From Gnetum montanum (Eukaryota > Streptophyta > Gnetopsida > Gnetales > Gnetaceae), in assembly GCA_015680685.1 (NCBI GenBank), contig MNCI01010871.1, positions 237,819 to 274,330 on the forward strand: 36,512 nucleotides of DNA, read 5' to 3'. The notes beneath the pieces were generated by a model. The model had not been told where the DNA came from. It searched no databases and saw nothing but the letters and a program-made list of their open reading frames with translations. The first letter of the stretch is position 1. The number at the start of each line of letters is the position of its first letter. Made by a program: the position numbers and the translations under genes. This document shows positions 1 to 9,420 of this stretch, in pieces.

Positions 1-472
1 ACCTTCTATGATGCCATCAAATTGTAATTAAAGGCACATACACGAGGGTTGAACTACATCATGGGCAAAGTTTCCAAAAGGACCATGCTCTTTGGCAATG
101 TAGCTAATCGGCCAGACTCATGTTGGAATTCCTACCTTAAGAATGAAGTACACCATGAGCAAAGTTTCCTTTAAAAAAACAAAACAAAAAAATAAGGACC
201 ATGTTCATTGGCAGTGTAATAAGTTCTTGAGCATGATGGGGTCTAGTAGCAATCTTCACCTTAACCCCTGTTTCCCCTTTTAAATTTAAGTTTTTTTTTT
301 CAAAAAAAAAACCAAGGAAAAATCTAAAAGTTGTGGCTTACTATGATCTAACATGAGCTTTAGCTCACCCTCCTCATTAAGTTTTGTATAAGTCTCCTGC
401 TCAAAATAGTCTGCATACTTTTACTGTTACTTTGTGAGAATATTGAGAATGAGAGCTTAAGCATATATCTAC

Positions 473-503
<31 letters not shown>

Positions 504-730
504 TATCTATAGATCTTAGTTAAAATAACAATAAATTATATATTTAGATTTTAATGGTTATTTGGATGGCCTATGTCGGTGTCTCTTTTGATTATTTGGT
601 TATTTTGATCATGTTTAAAACATAATAGTTTATTTTCAAGTTTGCATTTTTGGTTTCATGTCATTTTGTTTCCCCATCCGTTGCATTCTCATTCAAAAGT
701 TCATGGTCCTTGCACTTGCATGCAATCTAT
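1..730. other. AT-rich stretch without a gene, probably internal sequence of an LTR element
   Basis: No coding frame of useful length and no recognisable protein motif is present. The stretch contains A- and T-runs (about 170-195 and 285-315) and a dinucleotide microsatellite. Because it leads into a polypurine-like tract and an LTR-like start near 746, it may be the untranslated 3' part of an LTR retrotransposon, but nothing in it proves this. Confidence 0.4.
471..503. repeat. (AT)n(AC)n microsatellite
   Basis: A run of AT dinucleotides passes directly into about ten AC dinucleotides. This is a compound simple repeat. Confidence 0.95.
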
Positions 731-745
731 AGTTTGGGGGCTAAG
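731..745 (+). promoter_or_regulatory. polypurine-tract-like motif before an LTR-like start
   Basis: The sequence AGTTTGGGGGCTAAG stands directly before TGTTGAAGCC. A G-rich tract next to a TG dinucleotide is the usual plus-strand priming site and 3' LTR border of plant Ty3/gypsy elements. The matching internal region and second LTR are outside the window, so this remains a positional reading. Confidence 0.45.
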
Positions 746-768
746 TGTTGAAGCCAACCTCACCCATG

Positions 769-948
769 CTAGGCATAGGGCCTTGACCAACAGTAACTAG
801 TACTTTATTTTATTTATAATCCAAGCNTTAACACTTACCTATATTTATGGTGGTCCTTTGCTTAATTATCTGATGCTTAAATTTAGTAATGCTCAGATTA
901 TAAATAAAATAAAGTACTAGTTACTGTTGGTCAAGGCCCTATGCCTAG
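769..948. repeat. inverted repeat with single Ns (likely assembly fault)
   Basis: Positions 769-826 are the reverse complement of 891-948, with 53 bp exact and 2 mismatches in all 58. An N follows each arm (827 and 949). The arms are therefore exactly the ends of two contig pieces. The simplest reading is that 828-948 was placed backwards and overlaps the preceding piece by 58 bp. Confidence 0.85.
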
Positions 949-1083
949 NCAAAAAAATCAAAAAATAAAAATAAAAAATAAAAATCTCAACATAAACCAT
1001 AAAACTTAAGGCTTATTTTTTTTGCTCATTTTCTTATTTCAGTTTTACCGCATTGTGGTTGACATGGCAAAGGTAGTTGGCAG

Positions 1084-1120
1084 TTTAGGGTTAGGGTTTC
1101 TCCCACAGGGCCGCTATAAA
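1084..1120 (+). promoter_or_regulatory. telo-box and TATA box
   Basis: TTTAGGGTTAGGG (1084-1096) lies about 20 bp upstream of TATAAA (1115-1120). Telo-boxes near a TATA box or transcription start are common in plant promoters. Here they probably form the U3/R promoter of the surrounding LTR-like sequence. Only two units are present, so this is not telomeric DNA. Confidence 0.5.
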
Positions 1121-1607
1121 GAGGGGGGAAGCCAGAGTTTGCATGGAGACGAAGTTTGGAAAGTGGATTTTTTGTTCAACAACAAGGATTTTCTGTTCAA
1201 CAGCTGCAAGTCTCTCGCGCACGGTAGCCTCTCTCTGCGTTGCAGAAAACGGCAGGAAAACATACACGCGTGTTGCAGTGGATGGCTGGTGTGCATTGAG
1301 AGCACGTGGCTGATAAAACTGCGATCTGCGTTCAGGCTATTGCAGCATATGTGGTGGCAGACAACAGAGGTCTCTTCTCTCCCAATCAGCAGGGGCCAGA
1401 GATCTTGAGTAGAACCCACATCAGGAACCAAAAAAGCAGAGCACAAGATAAACTTTAATTTAATTTCTATTTTGCTTCGTATTGATTATTGTACTCAAAA
1501 ATTGCACAAATATTTAATTTTGATTTTTAATTATTTTACAATGTTTTTCAAGATATAATAGAACTTAACTTAAATTAAATTTAAGTTTTTAATATTTTTC
1601 TTAAAAA

Positions 1608-1629
1608 TATTATTATTATTATTATTATT
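1608..1629. repeat. (ATT)n microsatellite
   Basis: About seven ATT units in a row, next to the hairpin at 1651-1705. Confidence 0.9.
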
Positions 1630-1650
1630 GTCACATGGCCCTTTCCAGCT

Positions 1651-1705
1651 GAGACTATTCCTAGGTTTCCGTACCCATACGGGAGGCACCCTAGGTGATA
1701 GTCTC
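1651..1705. repeat. long nested hairpin
   Basis: Three nested complementary blocks can be seen: GAGACTAT (1651-1658) with ATAGTCTC (1698-1705), CCTAGG (1660-1665) with CCTAGG (1690-1695), and CCGTA (1669-1673) with TACGG (1678-1682), leaving a 4-nt loop. The role is unknown. It could be an RNA structure in an LTR leader or a remnant of a foldback element. Confidence 0.7.
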
Positions 1706-1782
1706 CTAAAATGAGTTTTCATAGGTGTTGGCGGCGTGTCCAAAATTTACGCATCAATAGTCACCACAACATATTTGAGGAA

Positions 1783-1857
1783 GATGAATCCTTGTTGCCT
1801 ACCAGGAGCATGATACAAACTAGGGAAGTAGATCAAATACCTCATAGGCATCAAAGG
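1783..1857 (+). pseudogene. gag fragment, left half, split by element 1
   Basis: The sequence encodes the gag segment containing an ESLLATxxM-like motif followed by a basic IPHRHQ-like stretch. Counterparts are in element 2 (about 16775-16860) and element D (28341-28416). The homology starts abruptly at about 1783. At 1857 it is cut by the 5' LTR of element 1, and the same gag resumes at 13662. The last five bases, AAAGG, are the target-site duplication. Confidence 0.85.
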
Positions 1858-2694
1858 TGATGAAGCATCTTCCTTAGGGTGCATCAATGGGATGCCATCA
1901 TCATGATCCCATCAATGCGATTGCATCGATGCATGGTTTAATGCGTTAACGTGACCATGTTGATGTAGTGTCTTATCTTACCTATAAATACACACTCACC
2001 ATTCACATTTATGGCATACTAGTTGAAGTCTTACATTTTTGTCTTTCCAAATTTAGAATATTTTCTAAGTGCCCATAGTAAGAGTGATAAGTGTATAGAT
2101 TTATGCAAGTACTAATGAAACTAAGCACCTTACTATGAATGGCAATAAAGATGCTTTCTTCATAAACCTTGCAGCATTTGAAATTATTTTAATCTTTACT
2201 TTAAATACATTTATTATTTGAGCAATTTACTTTAATTCATTTGATTAATTAATTAATTAGTGATTAATTAATGCACCAACCATTTCAAGCATATGTTAAC
2301 ATTTGGCAATCCTAGTAGTGCTTAATGCTTGGTAACCTAGTAACATTACAGCATGGTTCAAGATGTGTAGAGTAAATGGGAATGGATGCTTATGTTAGGA
2401 TTAGTTAAGATATTAGCTAGTTGTTAAATTAATTAAACATTTAATTACTTTATTTTCAGCAATTAGGTGAATTAAGTGAAAAATATAAAATGATAAAAAT
2501 CATATGCCTTAATTACACTTAATCATATTTTTGCACTTTACAAGTGAAACTGAGAAGACAATGATCATGTTCATTAGATTCACTAATAAGACCCAGTGTA
2601 CTTAATGAGTTAAATTCTATGACATTCAATTGGATTGCTTAGTGAACACTAGTGATTCGTATGGTTTAGCATAAGGATTGCTCACTGCTCATGA
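1858..2694 (+). repeat. 5' LTR of element 1
   Basis: The LTR starts TGATGAAGCATC and ends CTCATGA, where the related copies have CTCATCA; it is 837 bp long. TATAAATA at 1983-1990 is the likely promoter, and AATAAA at 2144-2149 the likely polyadenylation signal, so R should begin near 2010. It resembles the LTR at 28417 more closely than its own 3' partner at 12784. Confidence 0.92.
1865..1990 (+). promoter_or_regulatory. U3 with repeated CATCGATG-like words and TATA box
   Basis: Between the LTR start and TATAAATA (1983-1990) there are about six variants of a CATCGATG/GATCCCATC word, for example GCATCAATGGGAT, GATCCCATCAATG and GCATCGATGCAT. The same arrangement appears in the LTRs at 12784 and 28417. 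Confidence 0.75.
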
Positions 2695-2695
2695 T

Positions 2696-2713
2696 TAGCA
2701 CCATTGCTGGGGA
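2696..2713 (+). promoter_or_regulatory. primer binding site
   Basis: TAGCACCATTGCTGGGGA lies 1 nt after the 5' LTR. It matches TGGCGCCGTTGCCGGGGA, the tRNA-Asp type site of Athila-like elements as I remember it, at all but about four positions, each a C-to-T or G-to-A change. Confidence 0.8.
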
Positions 2714-4600
2714 CTTTAGTTAGTTACGCGCACTATCTAAAAGTTAGTGAAATTATATAAGAACATTGTAACAAACCAAAAAGTTAACATCATTAAGAAA
2801 AATAATAATAATAACAAGAGCACATGACTGTGATGGAGGTGCCTAACAAGATAGAGATGATTGCAAGGCTTGCCAAAATAGTATGGACTAAGGACATGGG
2901 CAATCAAGGTCAATCACCATAAAAGAAAGGATAGCAGAGGACATCATAGGCATCATGGTCATCACCGAGGCTATGACTATGATGAGCCTTTGCTTGCAAC
3001 AAAGAACATGCTAAACATTACATAAGTTGTGAGAATTCAATCAAGGAATGTGAGAGATAGTAGAATTAAAAAGTTGGATATGAAAAATATCCCCATGTTT
3101 GAAGTGGAACACAACTCAAATCCATAAAATCATCTTCAAGCCTTTCATGATTTCTATGCCTCACAAAATGTGGAAAATCAATGGTAAAAACTAAATATTT
3201 TTCCAAGGGCACTCATCAAGGAGGCTAAAAGCTAGTACCAATCCTAAGAATCAAAATCAATCATATGATGGAATAAAATGCTTGAACTATTCAATGACAA
3301 GTATCAAATGTACTCCCAAGTGTCTAATCTGAGAAAGAAGATCAAGGGTGGAGACAAGAAACACATGAATCCTTGGATGTGACCATGAGTAGATATTACT
3401 CTCTATTACATAGGTGCCCAAGCCATGGCTTTTCTTAGTGGGGGCATCTTTACCATATCATAGATGGGCTCTGAACAAAAACAAGAGGAATTCCTAGGTT
3501 CTATGCCCAAGGGAGACTTTGAAAACTTAGATATGATCAAATCCAAAGCCTAATAAGTAGGTGGCCAAAGAAGGAGAGAAAAAGGAAAAGCATGAAGGAG
3601 TACAACTAAGATCTTTCTATCTAAAAAAGAAAAGTTTGGTTTTGTGACAATGAGGAGGAGACACCACTTGATGAAGTGGTGCAATGTAAAACCTTACCAA
3701 TACAAAAATCTATTTTTGAAATATCAGTCAAGGTTGATAAAATGTGGGTTTCTTTGGATGAAAAACTCCAAACTACTTTTAGAATTTTTGAAGAGTCCAA
3801 AGAGCAAGGTAGTAGTTGTAACCAAAGGAGAATGAAAGAAGCTAGACGTGCCCATCAAAGGGGTAAGGGTAAAGCTACTATCATTGAAAATGTTATGGAA
3901 TTTGAGATAGATGATGATTGTGGATGTGAAATCTACAACTATGAGCATCCTAAGGGATGTTATCTCATCCTACCACACTTGCAAGAGTCTGGGGTGTAAT
4001 GCATTGAATCCAAGATTGGCAAGAAGACAAGTACCTAGAAGATTGCGTTATCCTCAAGGCAACTATAGGTAATTCCACCAACAACAAGCCTACTATTCAA
4101 GTGAAGCTCCACCTCAACCTCATGAGTTGTCCTAGTAATGGTAGCACCCATAGTCATGAGGGATGCCAACACCAAGGTAGTAATACCCTTACCAATAGCT
4201 AGATCCCTATGGGTACTATGTTTAGTAGCTGATTTCTCTACATGACTCTTTCAATCATGCCTCCTTTCCATACCACTACTACCTTTATAAATACTATAGA
4301 CCTCAATATCCAAGAGGAAAATCCTCATTTTCTTTCTACCCTCCTCATCCTTCTGCACCTATACCTTCAACCTCAACTCAATTGCCACTATCTCTATTCA
4401 TGCAAGGTGAAATTTCTACCCAGCTCCTTAGCTGAGTGGTTTAGAGAACAAACCCTGAAAAAGATCCTTCTTTTGAACCAACAATCCTTCTAATCCCTCA
4501 AAAACACCTACGGCTCATGACCTTGCTTCTTCCTCATCCCCTACAATCTCATTCAAGGTCCCTTCAAATCAAATGCCTTCCAATGTACATACTATAATGT
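2714..4600 (+). pseudogene. gag: gag, element 1, 5'-deleted and with many stops
   Basis: Gag would form the capsid-like particle. After a leader (2714-2820) the sequence joins directly to mid-gag; about 760 bp present in element C (29400-30165) is missing. The Retrotrans_gag-like core (about 3063-3420) has HLQAFHDFY and IKEAKS motifs. It is followed by an acidic stretch and a conserved block with PIQKSIFEISVKVDKMW (about 3676-3770), then a Q/Y/P-rich tail (about 4020-4440) in which many Gln codons have become TAG. I see no CCHC zinc knuckle. Homologues lie in element 2 (16331-18820) and element C (29422-31990). Confidence 0.85.
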
Positions 4601-4699
4601 TGACCCATGCAGTCACAAATTGGATTAACACTAGCCACCTTCCTAGGAAAATATTTAATTCCATGAGTCCCCTAAGTTATTTGCAAATCACTTGGAATA

Positions 4700-5040
4700 A
4701 GCCTTGAAAGGTCTTCTAGACTTAGGTTCTAGTGTGAATTTGATCTCCAATGAAATGTACAAAGCCTAGATCCTACCTACACTCAAGAAGAGCAACACTC
4801 ATCTTAAGTAGGTAGATCAGTCCATCACTATTTCCTTGGGACTAGTGAAGGACATTATGACCACCATCTATGGGTGGTCCTATCCTACTAACTTCCTTGT
4901 GATTCATGTAAATAATTAAAAGGGAGACTTCCCAATCATCATGGGAAGGGCTTGGCTAAACATAATAGATGCACAACTGGGAATCTAAGACCTCTCCTTA
5001 GAAATTTTCAAGGAAAATGATTTTGGAAAGATAAAGAGAA
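4700..5040 (+). pseudogene. aspartic protease, element 1
   Basis: Retropepsin-like protease that would cut the Gag-Pol polyprotein. The active-site region reads LLDLGSSVNLISNEMYKA (4714-4767), with DLGSS in place of the common D-S/T-G; Athila-type proteases have a similar DLGAS. The second conserved strand reads FPIIMGRAWLNIIDA (about 4930-4974). In-frame stops occur after MYKA, after HLK and before KGDFP. The element C copy at 32098 reads DLDSGVNL instead. Confidence 0.85.
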
Positions 5041-5599
5041 AGCATGTTCCATGAATTATGTACAGTGACACAAGGTGCAACTATTTGTAGAAATTATGAA
5101 CCATGAAAAGAACATCAATCATGGCATGTAAATAATGTGCCAATATGACAAAAATTCAAAGGTGTGTATACATAATAGCCACAAAATAGGAGATCATCCA
5201 ATGGCTAACAGATGATGTAGAATGCAATTCAATAATATGCATGAAACCAACTAAGAGCCTTACAAGTGTCTACATTAAAGCCATGGATGAACTAGAGTAA
5301 GTTCATCATCAACTATCTAATGATGAATTTAATGATACCAACTAGGAAGAGTTGGAGATCCTTGAAAGTTTTAAATATGAACCCCTTGAAATTGAAAAAT
5401 CTATTAGCTAGAATGGAGTATGCTTTTCTAAAAAATGGTAGGCCTACTATTATTAATGTCAATCTTGCTCTTGTGTAGAAAAAGAACCTATTGAACATGG
5501 ACAACAAATGTCCAACAAATTGATCCTAGGATATGCCAACATCACATCTACACAAATCCTTCCATGAAGTCAAAGAGGTAGCTACAATGGTGGTTGAAT

Positions 5600-6170
5600 A
5601 CCAAATTGAAGTAAATTGTTAAAGAGGAGTTTAAACAACTCCTCAAGGTGAGGTTCATCTATTCCATTATAGGTAGGGAGTGGGTTAGTCCACTTGTGAT
5701 AGCACTAAAGAAAGATGGCAAATGAAGGGTCTGCATTGATTTCAAGGTGTTGAACATGGCAACATACAAAGATCACTTTCCATTGTCATTTGTGGACTAG
5801 GTGTTGGACATCATTTCTAGGCATTGTTACTGTAGCTTTCTAGATGGTTATAGTGGCTATAACCAAATTCCAATCACACCAGAAGATAAGGCTAAAAAAA
5901 CATTTACAAGTCCCTAGGAGAATTTCACATATAAAAAGAAACCCTAGACCATCTTGAGTAAGTGCTAAAAATGTGTGTGGATACAAACCTTTGGCTCAAC
6001 TAGTAGAAAAGAAACTTGATGGTCTAGAAAGGCATTATTATAGGGCACAACATTTTAAAGAAATAAATCAAGGTGGACCATGAAAAAATAAGGATCATCC
6101 AAGGAATTACTAGATAAATAGAAACTATCAAAATATGAGGTTATTCCTTGGAGACATTGGCTACTACTGA
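5600..6170 (+). pseudogene. reverse transcriptase, element 1, catalytic box deleted
   Basis: The fingers/palm part of a Ty3/gypsy RT is clear: WVSPLVIALKKDGK (about 5678-5720), VCIDFKVLN, then CSFLDGYSGYNQIPI (about 5834-5878). Compared with element C, 129 bp are missing at about 5940, which removes the FMDD catalytic box and surrounding residues while keeping frame. Downstream, the connection resumes with a DTNLWLN motif. TAG codons replace expected Trp or Gln at about 5799 and 6001. The enzyme could not be active. Confidence 0.88.
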
Positions 6171-6330
6171 TGATTAATTGAGAATTTATCTAAGATCACT
6201 AAACCATTATTGGAGTTGACAAAGAAGGATGCTCCATTTGTCTAGACCAAGGAATGCAAATGTGCATTCCAACAACTTAAGTAAAAGCTTGTGCAAACTC
6301 CAATCCTACAAGCACCTAACTAGACCAAAC

Positions 6331-6700
6331 CTTCCAACATCATGACAGATGCATCAAATTATGCCTTAGGAGTCTTGCTCATGTAGTTGTATGATTAGAA
6401 ACATTCTTACTATATTCATTGTGCAAGCAGAGGCACTGTGGGTGCACAACTGAACTACATCACCATAGGGAAAGAATTAATGGCAGTGATGTTCACCTTG
6501 GAAAAATTTAGGCACTAGGTGCTTAGATACAAGGTGTTCATGCACATAGATCATAGTGTAATTTGGTTCCTCATGAATAAACCAATGGTAATCTTTCATG
6601 TCATATAGTGGTTGATGATCTTATAGGAATTTGATCTAATGATAGTTGATCTAAAGGAAACTGAGAACGTGGTTGCTAACTACTTGTCTAAGTTGTAATG
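6331..6700 (+). pseudogene. RNase H, element 1
   Basis: RNase H would remove the RNA strand during reverse transcription. The reading frame gives MTDASNYALGVLL (first catalytic Asp), GKELMAVMFTLEKF (catalytic Glu) and HIDHSVIWFL (the third Asp retained), in the usual Ty3/gypsy order. It ends near NVVANYLSKL. Several TAG codons interrupt it. The intact-looking counterpart in element C is at 33882-34238. Confidence 0.88.
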
Positions 6701-6889
6701 GGATAACAAAGTGGGGAATAGCCCACTATTAGATCAATTTCTTGATGAACTCCTCTTTTCCAGGGCTATAACTAAACAAATTCCCATTGAACCTAATTAG
6801 TACAATCACATTCTTACCTATCTTCTCACTTAGGAGATGCCACAAGAGTGGGAAAATAGGAAGAAACAATAATTTCTTCACTAGGAAAA

Positions 6890-7999
6890 ATGCTTCGTGG
6901 AGATTAATGGACATCTTTATAAGATGTGCACTAATGGCCTAATTCATTTTTGTATTCCTAATGTTGATCAACTCTGCAGTCTCCAAGATGCTCACAAGGG
7001 TCCTTGTGGGGGCCACTATGCTAGGAAACACATGGTCATTAAGATTCTCATGGGAAAGTATTATGGGCCTATACTTTTTTGGAACGTTCACCACTTTGTC
7101 TACTCCTATGAACACTACCAATGTGATGGTGGAATGACTACTTGTATGGAGGAACCTTAGCAATGAATCCAACCTCTAGAGCCCTTTGGCATCTAGGGCA
7201 TTGACTTCATGTGTTCCATCATACCCATGTTAAATGGAAAGGCATACATCATAGTTATTGTTGACTATTGTACAAAATGATCAGAAGTTGCATCCATCAC
7301 TAATTGCATGTCTTCAATTGCTACTTGATTTGTATAACAAAATGTTGTAAACAGGTTTCTAATAACAGTACTTATTTTATAGGCACTACCTTTCAAAAGC
7401 TCATGCAACTCTTAGGGGTTGAACATAAATTAACACCCTATCACCCCAAGCCAATAGTCAAGTAGAGGTTACAAATAGGAAAATCATAAAGATACTAATC
7501 AAAACTATTGGTAAATATAGGATGTATTGGAGCACAAAACTCAACAATGCCCCTTGGGCCTATCGCTCCACATGGAAACTTCCTATTGGCTTCTCTCCCT
7601 ATGAACTTGTGTATAGAAAATTATTGACTTTGACTATGCAAGCAAAGATTTGTACACTATCAACAACTTGACCTAAGTCTCACATAAAAGGAAAGATTAA
7701 TGAACCTCAACTTTCTAGACAAGAACTAATTAGTAGCCTTGTCATCTAATGAGTTGCACAAGGCATTCAATAAGCAATGACATGATCTTAGAATAAAGAA
7801 AGTAAAATTTCAACTGGGAGATAGGGTCCTCTACTGGAATCTTGCACTTGTACTGCAAAGAACCAAGTTCCAAATGTTGTGGAAGGAGCCTTATATTATC
7901 TACAAAACCTTTCCTTCTGGGGTCATGTTAATATACAAATCTAAAAGCCCAAACAAGAAACTGCTAGTCAACATGCAATAAATAAAACCTTTCCATGAG
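6890..7999 (+). pseudogene. integrase, element 1, second catalytic Asp lost
   Basis: The zinc-binding domain is recognisable (DAHKGPCGGHYARKHM near 6985-7035), but the first Cys of the second pair has become Tyr. The core begins with GIDFM (about 7198-7212; first Asp kept). The segment carrying the second Asp is about 22 nt shorter than in element C, and the codon is gone. HKLTPYHP follows at about 7424, then the region expected to hold the catalytic Glu is frameshifted. The C-terminal part reads FQLGDRVLYWN-like and ends near 7999, where the assembly breaks. Confidence 0.87.
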
Positions 8000-8000
8000 N

Positions 8001-8395
8001 CATTATAGTATAAGCCACCATCAATCAATAGCTACTGTTGCACTTAGTCCTAGTGGTAATGAAGAAAAAAAAAACATTACAAAAGTATTAGAAAAACCCA
8101 AATCAAATAAAGTAAAATATAGAAGAGATTGTAAAATATTTATGAAAGAGAAAAATGTAGGAAAGATCATGTAAAATAAAAACTATGAAAAATAGAAGAA
8201 AAATTAAGAAGCCACATTGATTAATTAGCATGGATGGCCATCTCTCCCACAACTAACTTAGAAGAAGGAGACCTGAAAAATTGAGTGTGCATGTCCATCC
8301 ATTAAGGTGTTTTGGTTCTCCTAAGCTCATGGAAAGGTTTTATTTATTACATGTTGACTAGCAGTTTCTTGTTTGGGCTTTTAGATTTGTATATT
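8001..8395 (-). other. misoriented assembly segment (end of pol and following spacer)
   Basis: The segment is bounded by single Ns at 8000 and 8396. Its reverse complement is colinear with element C from about 35490 to 35889: the tail of pol, then a T-rich spacer. Its right end (8326-8395) is the reverse complement of 7930-7999 with one mismatch in 70, which is what an unmerged contig overlap would give. In the true orientation it continues the integrase reading direction of element 1. Confidence 0.9.
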
Positions 8396-8396
8396 N

Positions 8397-9229
8397 AGAC
8401 AATAATGGAAATTCAAAGCATACCTCTTACATGAAATAATGGGCTAAAAGAATTGGTTATGGGACTAGAAACACATGTAACCCATGCTTGAAGGTCCCCT
8501 CTAACTAAGCCCATCTCACTTCCTACTTGTTTTTTCTTTGTTTTTGGAATGGTGATTAATCTATGGGGATATTCTGGTGCCTTGAGGGAGTGGACTAATC
8601 TTGGAGTGTTAATGCAAAGTCACCGAAATTGGTTGGTTTTAATTTGGATGAAGGATTGATGTTATGATGTCATATTAACCTCAAATAAAAAAGGGACTTA
8701 ATGTGATCATAATATGGGGGTCCAGTCCACTCTTCACCTCATCCACCTATGCTTCTGATCACACACCTTACTATTTTTTTTTTATGTTTTGTTTGATGTC
8801 TTGGTTTGATCTATCAAAACTCTTAGGTAGTTTCTTACGATTTTTAGTCCTTAACTTAACATAACCATTAATCACTCATGGGGCCCATGAACTCCTTGGT
8901 TTGCGAACATGCAAAAGCATTAAGGGCATGAGCATACCATGGAAAGGAGTCACTTGCATACTCCTTCATTAGACTAGTTAAGTTCCTCATCCCTTAGACA
9001 TTTTCGCATTCAAACCAGTCGCTCCACATTCATTATGTCTAGTTTTGCACTTCTTTTTAAGTTTTCTCAAATCATTCTCCCAATAAAATCTCCATTTTGT
9101 GAATTATCTAGTCCTCTTTGATTGTTTCTTCATGTTGTTGATCTCTTTGAAGCTCTATGGGCTCTAATTTTATGTAAAAACTCTTTAAATTTCCTCAAAT
9201 TTTCAAAGTAAAAATTTTGTCCTTTTGCC
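8397..9229 (+). other. non-coding spacer between pol and the 3' ORF, element 1
   Basis: No coding frame is seen. The first 100 bp match element C from 36291 onward, and a CATGTAACCCATGCTTGAAG-like motif at about 8472 recurs in element 2 (about 19517 and 19620). About 400 bp present in element C (35890-36290) are missing at the N junction. T-rich tracts are frequent. Confidence 0.75.
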
Positions 9230-9237
9230 ATGTTGGT

Positions 9238-9320
9238 GGGATCCCATCGACACATACTATTACATCAATGTGACCCCGTATACAGGATCCTATCGATGTA
9301 GCCATAAAAATCTATAAATA
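9238..9320 (+). promoter_or_regulatory. internal U3-like promoter block, element 1
   Basis: Three words of the type found in this element's own U3 stand in a row: GGGATCCCATCGACAC (9238-9253), ACATCAATGTGACCCCG (9262-9278) and GGATCCTATCGATGTAGCC (9285-9303). They are followed by TATAAATA (9313-9320). An ATG lies about 100 bp downstream (9421). The most likely role is a promoter for the 3' ORF. Nothing else LTR-like (AATAAAG, LTR end, primer site) accompanies it, so it is not a solo LTR. Confidence 0.65.
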
Positions 9321-9420
9321 GGGTTCAACACCTTTAAAATTATTAACATTGGCTTCATCTGATAAGTTTCATACCACTTCTCTAATTAACCTCGTTATTT
9401 GTTCTTATAGCTACCAAAGA

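Larger units (their letters stand above)
746..1774 (+). mobile_element. putative LTR of a separate, less decayed element
   Basis: This stretch begins with TGTTGAAGCC after a polypurine-like tract. It contains a promoter-like core (telo-box 1084-1096, TATAAA 1115-1120) followed by about 330 bp that is much richer in G, C and CpG than the rest of the window. Open frames at 1022-1408 (+) and 1114-1446 (-) overlap here, but neither resembles a known protein and I do not call them genes. The right border is uncertain: I use the last CA before the different sequence at 1783. Segment 828-948 inside it appears misoriented by the assembly. Confidence 0.45.

Noticed and set aside
1084-1096. Telomeric repeat
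   Set aside because: Only two units, placed upstream of a TATA box; a telo-box is the better reading.
1022-1446. Overlapping open frames on both strands (128 and 110 codons) as a host gene
   Set aside because: No recognisable domain, overlap on opposite strands, and promoter-like, LTR-like context; open frames are expected in a GC-richer island.
5600-7990. Reassignment or suppression of TAG as an amino-acid codon
   Set aside because: TAGs sit in CTAG/former CAG contexts expected from CHG deamination, and TAA, TGA, indels and lost catalytic residues accompany them.
9238-9320. Solo LTR inside element 1
   Set aside because: Only the U3 words and TATA box are present; no LTR end, AATAAAG block, primer site or TSD.
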